Origin: Longirhabdus pacifica
GTDB lineage: Bacteria; Bacillota; Bacilli; Paenibacillales; DSM-105158
Length of the DNA stretch: 64,000 nucleotides
Assembly (NCBI RefSeq): GCF_004115085.1
Contig: NZ_QXJP01000005.1
Coordinates: 62,001 to 126,000 of the forward strand
Reading direction: 5' to 3'
Translations under genes and position numbers: made by a program
Part shown: positions 53,023-62,506 of the stretch, in pieces
Layout: each line of letters starts with the position of its first letter
Numbering within the stretch: position 1 is the stretch's first letter
Notes under the pieces: generated by a model
What the model saw: only the letters and a program-made list of their open reading frames with translations
Told to the model about the DNA's origin: nothing
The model's database searches: none

Positions 53023-54159
53023 TTATAAAATGTTGTTGTTTTGGGGTGTGGTTTTTTGCGAAAGGTAAACACTATATTGAATAATTCGTTCCAACGATAC
53101 TTTTCGGATGTGCCGTTCGTCAAATTTCATCGGTTTAGAATTTGCTTCAAAAAACCATACTTTACCGTTTATATCCAATCCTAAATCTAGTGACATCTCG
53201 CCAAGGGAATGCTTGCTGCATTTCTCAATTTGCTTTGTAATGACTAAGGCTACTCGCTTTGATCGAGATATAATTTTTTCAGCTCTTTTTTTAGTGTAGA
53301 AGGAGGAAATCAGTTTTGAAGGATCACCGATAGATCCCCCTCTTGGTACGTGTGTTGTAATGCTAGAGGAGCCAGCAATACGTGCCCCCATACCTGTAAT
53401 TTCCCATTCACCTAAAATGTTTTTTTGTGCGAGCAAGCGTAAATCGAAGGGTCTATTATTGTTGGTCAATAGATCGATACCTTGTTGAATAATATATTTT
53501 TCATTTTCGCTAATGGACAGTACTTTTTCTTTTAATTTTTTAGATGTGATGTATTGGAAACATTGACTAGAGGCATTGGCTTGCACTGTGAGTTTATATC
53601 GTTTAGGGGGCTTTTGTTTGTTTATTTTCATGATTCCAGCCCCCGCTTTGCCACTCGCAGGTTTTAAATAAATAGATTTGTGTCTCGACAACCATCTTCT
53701 TAAGTTCGTTTTTTCGGTGAGTCGCTTCGTTTCTGGAATAAACCTTTTTGTAATGTTGGATTTCAACAACCATTTGCGAAGTGTCCATTTATTAAAAAAG
53801 TAAGGGTTGAAAAATTGTATGGGAGCATGCTGCATGATTGCTTTTATTTTTGCTTTTACTTTCGGATTCATCTCATCTTCGCGTAAAGGGATACGGTTAT
53901 ATAAAACGAGTGGAAGCGGGATGTTTTTTTCAACCCATTTGTTTGTTTCTCGGTTATACCCATACGCCTGAATGAACTCTTCTTCTAATTTCACATGCTC
54001 CAACGGTACAACATACACTTCATAATTTAATTTTTCACCTACTAAGACGATGTCTTTAAAATTATGGTGATTGCCACGAAATTTTCTCTGTTTATCTTCC
54101 ATCGTTAAAATGCCCAGTAATGGTCTACTTCCAGCGGTTCTAGCAAAGGGATCTGTCAT
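53023..54159 (-). CDS. YheC/YheD-like ATP-grasp protein (2 of 5)
   Basis: A 378-residue paralogue with the ATP-grasp loop YLKPASGKAGAGIMKI, the FDLRLLAQK and THVPRGGS elements, and WFFEANSKPMKFDE at the C-terminal metal site (where the other members have KPGR, here KPMK). The ATG at 54159 overlaps the TAA of the next upstream gene (TAATG). The changed residue near the active site could alter substrate choice. Confidence 0.84.
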   Translation of the reverse strand: MTDPFARTAGSRPLLGILTMEDKQRKFRGNHHNFKDIVLVGEKLNYEVYVVPLEHVKLEEEFIQAYGYNRETNKWVEKNIPLPLVLYNRIPLREDEMNPKVKAKIKAIMQHAPIQFFNPYFFNKWTLRKWLLKSNITKRFIPETKRLTEKTNLRRWLSRHKSIYLKPASGKAGAGIMKINKQKPPKRYKLTVQANASSQCFQYITSKKLKEKVLSISENEKYIIQQGIDLLTNNNRPFDLRLLAQKNILGEWEITGMGARIAGSSSITTHVPRGGSIGDPSKLISSFYTKKRAEKIISRSKRVALVITKQIEKCSKHSLGEMSLDLGLDINGKVWFFEANSKPMKFDERHIRKVSLERIIQYSVYLSQKTTPQNNNIL

Positions 54160-55517
54160 TAGTCTATCCCCCCACTTGACGTAAACCCACTTAGAAAGTG
54201 GCAATAGTCAATGAGATTATGAATGACAGTTGAACCTTGTTTTTTTAACTGCGGATGTTTGAAAATGGTTCTCCCAGGTTTTGCATTCGCTTCAAACATC
54301 CATACTTTGTGATTTTTATCTATACCAATATCGAATCCAATCTCACCTAAAAAATATGAATAATTTCGATCAATTGCTTCCGCGATTTTAATCGTGGTTT
54401 CTTTCGCTTTGTCCATGAAGTTGTTTGTATCTTTAATTGCAGTTGTATTTGCAAGCACATTTTGCGGTGTTAATAGTTCACCGCCTGAGTTCAGATGTGT
54501 GGTGACACTGCCTTTCCCTGCTCTCTTGGCCCCTATGCCACCGACAACCCAATCTCCATCTTTATTTTTTGTTAAATGAAAGCGAAAGTCGATAGGCGAT
54601 TTCTTAATTTCTAGTAGTTCAATCCCTTGCTGGGCTAAATAGTTTTTGTATCCTCCTCTTCTGTTGATTAAGCTAACCATGCGATTAAATTTACTGAAGC
54701 GGTATAAGACATTGACATTTTTCTTGCGGAATTGTAAATAGTACATGTTTTTTATTTTACTGATGCGATAAATTCCAATCCCAAAGCAGCCTTTTGTTGG
54801 TTTCAAGTATACGGTTTTATGTCTATTTAATAATTCCTTGATTTCGTTCGAAGTGGGCTTGATGATGGTTTCAGGTAGATAGGATTGTACGGTCGATTCT
54901 TCTTCTAACATACGATAAACATCCCATTTATCGAGAAAGTCCCAGTTGAAGATAGGAATATTTTTATATAAGAATTTTTTCTTAATTTCTTTAATGGATG
55001 CGTGATTTTCTAGCTTCCTGCTCAGTATACGATTATAAATAACATCGGGAAAAGGCATGGATCGTTGATACGCCCTTTTGTTTGAATTGAGGGTATATCC
55101 TCTTATCGTGTTATTGTTCCAGTTAATATCTTTTGCATGAAAAAGATAGCATATCCCGTTACTATTCCCTGATGAAAGGATATTGTATAAATATTTCGAA
55201 GAGCCACTGGATAGTGGTTTTCTTTCTTTTGTTATAACACCAATGATAGGGCCTACTTTTAATTCTTTTGACGTATTTAATATGGTGATTTTTTTTAAGT
55301 TCGGTAAATTGATCGTCTGTCTCATTTTCGAAGGGAAATAAATGTGCTTCCCTGTTTTTTTCACTCTTCTTATTAGCATGGTGACACTTTTTTTTCCGAT
55401 TTCGATTCTTTTCTTTTTATTGTTTTCTAAGTTGAGTTCTTTCATTAATTTAGGTGTCATATACGTAATAAGACTATCACTCTTTGTGTAGTGTATGATA
55501 CATGTTGATAAGTTCAT
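54159..55517 (-). CDS. YheD-like ATP-grasp protein (3 of 5)
   Basis: A 452-residue member of the longer YheD type. Before the ATP-grasp core it has an extra N-terminal region of about 110 residues (MNLSTCIIHYTKSD...). The loop YLKPTKGCFGIGIYRI, FDFRFHLTK-type FRFHLTKNK, THLNSGGEL and WMFEANAKPGRTIF are all present. AGGAGG precedes the ATG by 12 bases. It overlaps the following gene by one base, in an operon-like arrangement. Confidence 0.87.
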   Translation of the reverse strand: MNLSTCIIHYTKSDSLITYMTPKLMKELNLENNKKKRIEIGKKSVTMLIRRVKKTGKHIYFPSKMRQTINLPNLKKITILNTSKELKVGPIIGVITKERKPLSSGSSKYLYNILSSGNSNGICYLFHAKDINWNNNTIRGYTLNSNKRAYQRSMPFPDVIYNRILSRKLENHASIKEIKKKFLYKNIPIFNWDFLDKWDVYRMLEEESTVQSYLPETIIKPTSNEIKELLNRHKTVYLKPTKGCFGIGIYRISKIKNMYYLQFRKKNVNVLYRFSKFNRMVSLINRRGGYKNYLAQQGIELLEIKKSPIDFRFHLTKNKDGDWVVGGIGAKRAGKGSVTTHLNSGGELLTPQNVLANTTAIKDTNNFMDKAKETTIKIAEAIDRNYSYFLGEIGFDIGIDKNHKVWMFEANAKPGRTIFKHPQLKKQGSTVIHNLIDYCHFLSGFTSSGGID

Positions 55518-55524
55518 AGAAGAA

Positions 55525-56613
55525 TTAACCTCCTAGTTGACTTTCGACTAGATAACGAATATAGCGAACAGGGTTCCCCATTGCATGGTTATAAATGAGA
55601 GGAAAGGCTTTGAATGCATTTCTTCCTGGTTTAGAATTGACTTCCAATAACCATAAATTTCCATTTTTATCTAGACCTGTGTCTATTCCAAATTCAATCT
55701 GATGACCGAAGTGACGTTCAAGCGGTTTGGGGATTGCCAGAGCGAGCTGGTGAATTTGCTTCAACAAGTGCTGTGCTTCTTTTTTTGAATATAGGGATTG
55801 TAAAAAAGGCATAGGTGCAATGGATGCTGCCCCTCCATGAAGGTTGGATGTAATACTCCCTGTGTATCCTCTGCGTACAGTGATACCAGTGACATCCCAC
55901 TTTCCGTTCTTATTTTTCTGCACTAACGCACGAATATCGTATGCTCTGTTTTGTGCATCTTTCAATGATAGAAACGGCTGAATAATATATTTCTCATTTC
56001 CGATCCATGGTGTGAGCCACTCACACAATGAGGCGTTGGTGTGAAAAGTGTGGGATGCAGCACGATTGTCTTCATCCCTACACTGTACATCGTATACTTC
56101 CTCGTCACGTTTCGTAATGGCTATCGTTTGTTTCCCATGACTACCCATGTGGGGTTTCATAAATGCATGGTCATGTTGCTCTAACCAATCTAGTATCATG
56201 GGGATATTCTCGACATGCTTTGTTTCAGGTAAATAAGGTTGAAAGCACTTGTATTTATTTAGTAATTGATACATGTGCCATTTAGAGCAAACACTTCGAT
56301 TTAATATCAGTACGGGTTTGATATTGCATAGCTCTGTTATAAAGCGCTGCTGCGCTTCTTTTTTTTTCATGCTATGGGTGAAGCAGCGATCGAATATAAA
56401 GTCTGGAGTAGGAAAAGTAGATTTCACCCAATTGTTTTCTTTTTGTGAATACGTATATCCTACAACGGTATGATGTTGAATGCTTTGCACGGAGAATACG
56501 TATACAATAAGACGTAATTTCTTGCCTAATAAACAAAGATAACGAAGGAAAACATTGTGTTGAAAACTTTGAGGATCACTGGAACTGATGGTGATTCCTA
56601 CATGTTTTTCCAT
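55525..56613 (-). CDS. YheC-like ATP-grasp protein (4 of 5)
   Basis: A 362-residue member, the same length as YheC of B. subtilis. The ATP-grasp loop reads FMKPHMGSHGKQTIAI (the usual Gly pair is changed), followed by YDIRALVQK, SNLHGGAA and WLLEVNSKPGRNAF. TAGGTG precedes the ATG. It is the most likely direct counterpart of B. subtilis yheC, because the next gene up is yheD-like and then yheB, as in that species. Confidence 0.85.
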   Translation of the reverse strand: MEKHVGITISSSDPQSFQHNVFLRYLCLLGKKLRLIVYVFSVQSIQHHTVVGYTYSQKENNWVKSTFPTPDFIFDRCFTHSMKKKEAQQRFITELCNIKPVLILNRSVCSKWHMYQLLNKYKCFQPYLPETKHVENIPMILDWLEQHDHAFMKPHMGSHGKQTIAITKRDEEVYDVQCRDEDNRAASHTFHTNASLCEWLTPWIGNEKYIIQPFLSLKDAQNRAYDIRALVQKNKNGKWDVTGITVRRGYTGSITSNLHGGAASIAPMPFLQSLYSKKEAQHLLKQIHQLALAIPKPLERHFGHQIEFGIDTGLDKNGNLWLLEVNSKPGRNAFKAFPLIYNHAMGNPVRYIRYLVESQLGG

Positions 56614-56622
56614 AGTCTACAC

Positions 56623-57978
56623 CTATTCTTCGAATAAATAGTGAACATACTCAATCATTTTCTTTACAGACGGTCTAATTTTATTTTTATGAAAAGGGAT
56701 GTTTCGTTTTTTAGAAGGTTTTGTGTTGACTTCTATTAACCAAACATTTCCTTTTTTATCAATACCTAAATCAATACCGAACTCTGCAAAATGATCTTCT
56801 GTCTGATCGTCGATACTCTGCGCAATGAGTATCGCGGCTCTTTTTATTTTAGTCTGGGTAGCTCTAATGTGTGCATTTGGAAGGTTGGATTGCGTTAATG
56901 ATTTTTTGAATGGGATCATTTGCCCGCCTCTAGCTAAGTTAGAGACAATTTGTCCGCGAGGGGAAATACGCGCTACGATGGAAGCAATACACCATTCTCC
57001 CTTGCCGTCTTTTTGTGCTTGCACTCGATAGTCTAGTGCATTATTTTGAATGTGAGTCAATGTGATGCCTTGCTGAATTTGAAAGGAAGTAGATCGGATC
57101 TTTTTTGCAATGAAGGCATGTAAGGAGGAGAGTGTTTTATATTTCTTTTTCATGACCTTAGACGGTTGTGTTTCTTCCATGGTGTAAGAACCATTCTGTA
57201 GTTTCTGAATTCGAATGATGCCTTTCCCCATACTTCCATAGACAGGTTTTACAAATACAGTGGTATATTTGCCACACATGTACTGTAATGTAGAAAGTTT
57301 TTTGTATTGCATTGTTTCCGGGATAAACTTTCTAATTTCTTCATTTTCCAATAACATGGCAGTAGATTTGCTTTTATTCATAAATTTTTCGTTGAATATA
57401 AAGCCATCTGGGTAAGATTTTACTTCTTTAAAAAAATGTTGTACGCTTAATCTACTTTCTTGTTTTCGTGATCCAATGCGGTTATATATTAATTTGGGTG
57501 TAATAAACTTTTGTTTTTTCCATGTATTTGTATATCTCCATCCAGTCATACAGGTTTCATCACGTTTATAAATATCTGTAGGGGTAATAAAGTATACAAT
57601 GCCACCTTGCTGCTGCATTTGTGTTGCTATTTCTTTGCAGAAGGAACTTAAGTTGCCTTCATCCCTTACTTCTGGATTGTTTAGGTTGATGGTCAGTGTG
57701 ACAGCAAGTAACGGTCCAATGTGTAACGATTCGGTGGATGGCTGATAATATATTTTGACATGTGCACCGTCGTATAGACCGATGCTGTTGGCTAGGGTAT
57801 GGCTGATGCCGACTGTATTTTCATTGGGACTTTTTACGATACTCAATTCCTTATTCCAGGAAGCGATATGCAGTTGAACAAAGGTTGGCACTTGGTCGTT
57901 GAATATAGCGGGATGCACCATAATCTCGTTTTCAGATAAATGTTTTTTTGTATGCAATGTATAGATTTTTTTGGACAC
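56623..57978 (-). CDS. yheD: YheD-like ATP-grasp protein (5 of 5)
   Basis: A 451-residue YheD-type protein. The N-terminal region of about 110 residues is followed by the ATP-grasp loop FVKPVYGSMGKGIIRI, DYRVQAQKD, SNLARGGQ and WLIEVNTKP. GTG 57978 is the start, with AAGGAG 8 bases ahead. It is the first gene of the minus-strand cluster, transcribed away from yheB; 100 bases separate the two starts. YheD is recruited to the forespore surface in B. subtilis, which supports a coat role. Confidence 0.87.
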   Translation of the reverse strand: MSKKIYTLHTKKHLSENEIMVHPAIFNDQVPTFVQLHIASWNKELSIVKSPNENTVGISHTLANSIGLYDGAHVKIYYQPSTESLHIGPLLAVTLTINLNNPEVRDEGNLSSFCKEIATQMQQQGGIVYFITPTDIYKRDETCMTGWRYTNTWKKQKFITPKLIYNRIGSRKQESRLSVQHFFKEVKSYPDGFIFNEKFMNKSKSTAMLLENEEIRKFIPETMQYKKLSTLQYMCGKYTTVFVKPVYGSMGKGIIRIQKLQNGSYTMEETQPSKVMKKKYKTLSSLHAFIAKKIRSTSFQIQQGITLTHIQNNALDYRVQAQKDGKGEWCIASIVARISPRGQIVSNLARGGQMIPFKKSLTQSNLPNAHIRATQTKIKRAAILIAQSIDDQTEDHFAEFGIDLGIDKKGNVWLIEVNTKPSKKRNIPFHKNKIRPSVKKMIEYVHYLFEE

Positions 57979-58077
57979 AAGGATGACTCCTTCCGGCGTT
58001 GGTAAGTGGTTATAACATTATATGAGGCAAATACACCTTCGTGATTATTTGATGCAAATTGATGAGGAGGATTACAG

Positions 58078-59232
58078 ATGCTGTGGGTTGGCATATTTAT
58101 TTTGGTAGGGGCGTTAATCGGTGCTTTCACTAATTTTTTAGCAATAAAAATGTTGTTTCACCCTCGCACAGAAAAAAGAATTTTTAATAAGAAAGTCCCA
58201 CTGACTCCTGGGCTAATACCTAAAAGACAAGAGGAAATAGCCGTTTCTTTAGGTGATATTGTAGGCGAGTATTTGGTGACTTCCGCAGGGATAAAAAATG
58301 TGGTGAATGGCGTTCATTTTAAAGAGCAAGTGCATGATGAAATCATTAAAAAAGTGGAGGATTGGTCAGACAAAGATATGACGATAGAAGATGTGCTGAT
58401 CGATTTATTTGGTGATGATTCACTTGCTGATGCGTTGCAAAGTATGGAATCGCTGGCACTGGGCATGGTGGAAAATGGCGTGAACACCGTATGGGATCGC
58501 TATGAGATGAAGGAGAGAACCGTTGCCTCTATTTTACCTTCTTCCTTCGCAGTGAAAAAAGAAGAGTGGATAGAAAGTGTGGTGGATCATATTACCGACG
58601 CACTGCAAGAAGCACTGCAATCCGAACAAGGGACACGTATGCTTTCTCATGTAAGTAATCAATTACTGGATAAGGCTGGTGGGTTTTGGGGATCACTGGC
58701 TTCTGTATTCGTCGATGAACAAAAAATGATGTCGAAAATAAAACCAGCATTAATAGAACAGCTTAATTCTAACATAGTAAAGAATTTATTACATACACTT
58801 TTAGAAGAACAATGGCATAGGCTGGAAGAGAAAAAAATAACAGATATCATGGAAATGTTGAGTGATCAAGAGAGTAAGCAGTGGTTGCTTTCAACATGCA
58901 AACAATTTGTACAACAGCGAGAGTGGAAAGAGAAGGTGCTGCAATACAGATGGAAACATATCATCACATCCCATTATACGGTAATGGAGAACGTAGTGCA
59001 GCGTATTGTCGGTATGACGTTTACCTTATTCCAACATAACGTAGATAAAATGTTAAAACTAATTAACCTTCCTCAAATGGTCGCAAATGAAGTGAGATCA
59101 TTTCCAATTGAGCAACTGGAGTCCATGATTGTTCGTATTGCGCGCAAAGAGCTGCGAGCGATTACTTTTCTTGGTGCAGTTTTAGGAGGCATTATCGGCT
59201 TATTCCAGTCTGTTATTTATTTTGTAACATAA
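58078..59232 (+). CDS. yheB: DUF445 family membrane protein YheB
   Basis: A 384-residue protein with a membrane segment at each end (about residues 2-20 and 362-382) and a long helical middle. The N-terminal NFLAIKMLFHPRTEKRIFNK and the C-terminal FLGAVLGGIIGLFQSVIY are typical of DUF445/YheB. The function is unknown. GAGGAGGATTACAG precedes the ATG. The next gene is yheA, as in B. subtilis. Confidence 0.92.
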   Translation: MLWVGIFILVGALIGAFTNFLAIKMLFHPRTEKRIFNKKVPLTPGLIPKRQEEIAVSLGDIVGEYLVTSAGIKNVVNGVHFKEQVHDEIIKKVEDWSDKDMTIEDVLIDLFGDDSLADALQSMESLALGMVENGVNTVWDRYEMKERTVASILPSSFAVKKEEWIESVVDHITDALQEALQSEQGTRMLSHVSNQLLDKAGGFWGSLASVFVDEQKMMSKIKPALIEQLNSNIVKNLLHTLLEEQWHRLEEKKITDIMEMLSDQESKQWLLSTCKQFVQQREWKEKVLQYRWKHIITSHYTVMENVVQRIVGMTFTLFQHNVDKMLKLINLPQMVANEVRSFPIEQLESMIVRIARKELRAITFLGAVLGGIIGLFQSVIYFVT

Positions 59233-59250
59233 GAATGGAGAGGATAGGGT

Positions 59251-59712
59251 ATGAAGGTGATTGACAAAGCCAATGAATTGGCAAAAGCATTGGAAGGCAA
59301 CGATGCAATACAAAATTTAAAAAGCATATTGACGGAAATCAAAGATAATCCAGATGCTTATCGAATGTATCAAGATATACGAAAGCAACAAGAGGAAATC
59401 GGACAAAAGGTGTCGGAAGGAAGCTTGGATCAAGCAGAGATAGAAACGTTGCAAAGAATGGTAGAAGTCATGAAGATGAACCCATTGATGTCAAAGTTAT
59501 TTGAAGCGGAGAAGCAAGTGCAGGAAATTGCACAAGAAGTACAGGGAATCATAAGCGAACCGATGAATGAAGTGTATCAGGTGATTAATGGGGATGAGCT
59601 AGACCAGATGGAACACGAAGTGGTGGAAGTGGACACACCAGTCCTAGAGGAAGTAGAAGAAATAGATGAAGATGATAAAATAGCACAAATTAAAAGAATG
59701 CTCGGACAATAA
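59251..59712 (+). CDS. yheA: YlbF/YheA family protein
   Basis: A 153-residue helical protein. Residues 1-115 match YheA and the YlbF/YmcA group (ELAKALEGNDAIQNLKSILT, IRKQQEEIGQKVSEG). Relatives YlbF, YmcA and YaaT form a complex that affects mRNA processing and sporulation phosphorelay. The last 40 residues are a strongly acidic extension (EEVEEIDEDDKIAQIKRMLG) that is absent from YheA of B. subtilis. Nineteen bases separate it from yheB. Confidence 0.88.
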   Translation: MKVIDKANELAKALEGNDAIQNLKSILTEIKDNPDAYRMYQDIRKQQEEIGQKVSEGSLDQAEIETLQRMVEVMKMNPLMSKLFEAEKQVQEIAQEVQGIISEPMNEVYQVINGDELDQMEHEVVEVDTPVLEEVEEIDEDDKIAQIKRMLGQ

Positions 59713-59784
59713 ATGTAATGTTTAACAAGCAATATGCGCTATACCAACCATATCATTTGCAATACCATAAACATATAAGAGAAA

Positions 59785-59816
59785 GAAGTGCACAACGTTG
59801 TGTACTTCTTCGTTTT
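59785..59816 (+). terminator. Terminator of the yheBA unit
   Basis: GAAGTGCACAAC and GTTGTGTACTTC form a perfect 12-bp stem apart from a G-U pair, followed by TTCGTTTTTG. The gap to 60015 holds the promoter of ytoI; nothing else is seen. Confidence 0.9.
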
Positions 59817-60015
59817 TGAGAAGAGAATAGGAAACCCATTTTACAAAGAAAAGTTGAAGAGAATAGTATTTGCTGGCTTCATTTATATCAGTTATAATAG
59901 GACAAATATATCATTGTTTTCCATACATAAGAGAAATGAAACATAGGCGAAGTTTATGCTCTGGAACGACATTATTTCACAAAAATAGTCCATAAAATGT
60001 ACGAGGTGTAACAGA

Positions 60016-61335
60016 TTGAATCATACGACAAAGCATGAACAAATTATTAAATATATAGAAGACTTAAATGTCGGACAAAAAATATCCGTTCGTCAAATCG
60101 CTAAAGAGATGGAAGTGAGCGAAGGTACAGCATATCGTGCGATTAAAGAAGCTGAGAATAAAGGCATTGTAAGTACGAAAGAGCGAATTGGAACCGTTCG
60201 TATTGAGAAGTCTATTAAAAGTGTGGATCAATTAACTTTTGAAGAAGTTGTGAAAATTGTAGATGGAAAAATACTCGGCGGTGCAAAAGGGCTAGAAAAA
60301 ACATTAAATAAGTTTGTCATTGGTGCTATGGAGCTCAATGATATGGTGAAATATATTGACGCTGGTAGTTTGCTCATCGTTGGCAATCGTAATCAGGCAC
60401 AGTTTTCTGCTTTAAAATTAGGTGCAGGCGTGCTGGTAACAGGAGGATTTCAGACGAGAGCAGATATTAAACAATATGCAGATCAACACAATTTGCCGAT
60501 CATCTCTTCTAAGCATGATACATATACCGTGGCTTCTATGTTAAATCGAGCCATTTATGATCGCATGATCAAGAAAAAAATTATTTTAGTGTCAGATATC
60601 GTGTCTTTAAATGATGCCATTCCTTATTTGAAACCAAGTAGTACGGTGGAAGATTGGCAGTATTTATTAGAAGAGACAGGGCAGGAAAGGTTTGCTGTCG
60701 TTGATGATCGACAAAAAGTCATTGGCATTGTCACGACGAAAGATGTCATGTCCATGACAAAAGATCAATCGATTGATCGATGCATGACAAAAAATCCGAT
60801 TACCGTTACGCCGCATACTTCTATCGCTTCCTGTGCGTATATGATGGTAGGGGAAGGCATAGATGTGCTTCCTGTCGTCGATCATAACAAGAAATTATTG
60901 AATGTGATTGGCAGACAAGACGTATTAAAAGCGATGCAATTTATTCAAGAGCAGCCAGAAACGGGGGAAACGTTTGAGGATCAAATATGGTCTTCCTTTT
61001 CCGAAAATAAAAATAGTACTGGTAAGCTGCACTTTAAAGGTATCATTACCCCACAAATGGCTAATCAATTAGGTACGGTATCAGAAGGAGTGCTGACCGT
61101 TTTAATTACGAAAGCAGCGTATCGTGTCATTAAAGATAGCCGCAGAGGGGATTTGGTGCTGGACAACATTTCATCACATTTCTTACGACCGCTGCAAATT
61201 GAAAATGAAATTGAACTTAGGCCAAGTATTGTTCAAATTAGCCGTAAAGCAGCAAAAGTAGAAGTAGAGATTTATGACCAAGATACGTTGGTATGTAAAG
61301 CGATGGTCACGACACAAATGATAGAGCAGCCGTAA
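60016..61335 (+). CDS. ytoI: YtoI: HTH, DRTGG, CBS and hotdog domain regulator
   Basis: A 439-residue multidomain protein, as in B. subtilis YtoI. A winged helix (residues about 5-65, with VRQIAKEMEVSEGTAYRAI), a DRTGG domain (about 70-180), two CBS motifs (about 195-315) and a C-terminal hotdog-fold thioesterase-like domain (about 330-435). CBS pairs usually bind adenosyl ligands, so it may sense nucleotides. TTG 60016 with GAGGTG 6 bases ahead is the start. In B. subtilis ytoI lies next to ytpI, as here. Confidence 0.93.
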   Translation: MNHTTKHEQIIKYIEDLNVGQKISVRQIAKEMEVSEGTAYRAIKEAENKGIVSTKERIGTVRIEKSIKSVDQLTFEEVVKIVDGKILGGAKGLEKTLNKFVIGAMELNDMVKYIDAGSLLIVGNRNQAQFSALKLGAGVLVTGGFQTRADIKQYADQHNLPIISSKHDTYTVASMLNRAIYDRMIKKKIILVSDIVSLNDAIPYLKPSSTVEDWQYLLEETGQERFAVVDDRQKVIGIVTTKDVMSMTKDQSIDRCMTKNPITVTPHTSIASCAYMMVGEGIDVLPVVDHNKKLLNVIGRQDVLKAMQFIQEQPETGETFEDQIWSSFSENKNSTGKLHFKGIITPQMANQLGTVSEGVLTVLITKAAYRVIKDSRRGDLVLDNISSHFLRPLQIENEIELRPSIVQISRKAAKVEVEIYDQDTLVCKAMVTTQMIEQP

Positions 61336-61348
61336 AGTTAATCATTGT

Positions 61349-61381
61349 ATAGAAAAATCCACCAAGAGGTGGATTTTTAAT
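61349..61381. terminator. Bidirectional terminator between ytoI and ytpI
   Basis: AAAAATCCACC and GGTGGATTTTT form a perfect stem around AAGA. It serves both convergent genes. Confidence 0.9.
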
Positions 61382-61661
61382 TTTCTTTAAGTTGTTTAAA
61401 GTGACGATGATGTTTGATGCCGCCGTATACGTTAAATAATCCTAATAACATAAATACAGCACACACAATGATAAACACGATCGAACCTGTTCGGAATAAA
61501 AAAATGGATGCAGTAATCAACATGATTCCCATCGAAATATTTGTTTTGGATTTCAATAATCCGCGTTCTTTTACTGATTTGGTTTTTAATGATTTAGAAC
61601 TAAAATAAACAGACATGATAAGGGAAGCGATAATAAGTAAATAAATGATAGCGTAAGGCAT
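61377..61661 (-). CDS. ytpI: YtpI family membrane protein
   Basis: A 94-residue protein with three membrane segments, matching YtpI in size and in MSVYFSSKSLKTKSVKERGL after the first segment. AAAGGAGCAACAACG precedes the ATG. The function is unknown. In B. subtilis nrnA lies between ytpI and ytrI; here that gap has only repeat sequence. Confidence 0.88.
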   Translation of the reverse strand: MPYAIIYLLIIASLIMSVYFSSKSLKTKSVKERGLLKSKTNISMGIMLITASIFLFRTGSIVFIIVCAVFMLLGLFNVYGGIKHHRHFKQLKEN

Positions 61662-61691
61662 CGTTGTTGCTCCTTTAATGAAAGTGTTATG

Positions 61692-61975
61692 TTAGCGGTA
61701 ATAAGTTGACTGAACAAATATAAGATGAAGAAATGCTGAAATAAAAGTTTACGCCTCAGTAGCCAGGCGTAAAGATTGTCATGATGTAATTTCTCCATCT
61801 TATGTTAGCGGTAATAAGTTGACTGAACAAAGTTCATTCAACTTAATATAAGATGAAGAAATGCTGAAATAAAAGTTTACGCCTCAGTAGCCAGGCGTAA
61901 AGATTGTCATGATGTAATTTCTCCATCTTATGTTAGCGGTAATAAGTTGACTGAACAAAGTTCATTCAACTTATC
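61692..61975 (-). repeat. Tandem array, 128-bp unit, of the dispersed hairpin repeat
   Basis: Units begin TTAGCGGTAATAAGTTGACT at 61692, 61805 and 61933; the first unit lacks 15 bases. Each carries the core GAACAAAGTTCATTCAACTT and the hairpin TTTACGCCTC...CAGGCGTAAA. This is the same repeat as 33292-33590, in the other orientation. It fills the gap between ytpI and ytrI where nrnA would be expected. Confidence 0.85.
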
Positions 61976-62002
61976 TATCTTAAATCATAAGTGGTAAAAA
62001 TA

Positions 62003-62506
62003 TCAACCTGTGTATTCTTTCGCTACGATCCATATTCGTAGTTCACCGTGAATGGCAATGATGGTTTCGATTTGAACGACATAATTATTTTCATGAATGT
62101 TCGTATGCAGCTTATTATATAGTTTTTTTAACGTTTGTGGTGTATTGTCGGTGGTGGGAATGATTTTGGATATCGATAATCCTTTTAAAAATTGCAAGTC
62201 TTTCAGTACTCTTGCTTTCAGTTCATTTTTAATGACTTCTTCTAATGCTTCTTCTTCGTCTTCGTCTTCTACGTTCACAATAATGGAACGAATAATATTT
62301 TCTTTCCCTTTATATTTTGTAAGATCATCGTTGAGTGCTTGCAGTTCACCAAGTTCTGATTTCAAGGAATCATTAATGGTGAACATTTCTTCCATGTTAT
62401 GTTGATAGAGCACCATAAAAACTGCCGCACCTACAATCATGCCGCAAATAAAAATCGAAATAAACTGTAGCCGCCTCATAATAGGGTAAAAGGAGGGAAG
62501 CTTCAT
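62003..62506 (-). CDS. ytrI: Sporulation membrane protein YtrI
   Basis: A 167-residue protein with an N-terminal membrane segment (residues about 13-35) followed by a coiled, acidic domain (DEDEEEALEEVIKNELKARV) and a C-terminal beta part. This is the design of YtrI, a sporulation membrane protein co-transcribed with ytrH under sigma-E in B. subtilis. The ATG at 62506 has GGGGGAG just ahead and overlaps the ytrH stop (ATGA). Confidence 0.88.
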   Translation of the reverse strand: MKLPSFYPIMRRLQFISIFICGMIVGAAVFMVLYQHNMEEMFTINDSLKSELGELQALNDDLTKYKGKENIIRSIIVNVEDEDEEEALEEVIKNELKARVLKDLQFLKGLSISKIIPTTDNTPQTLKKLYNKLHTNIHENNYVVQIETIIAIHGELRIWIVAKEYTG

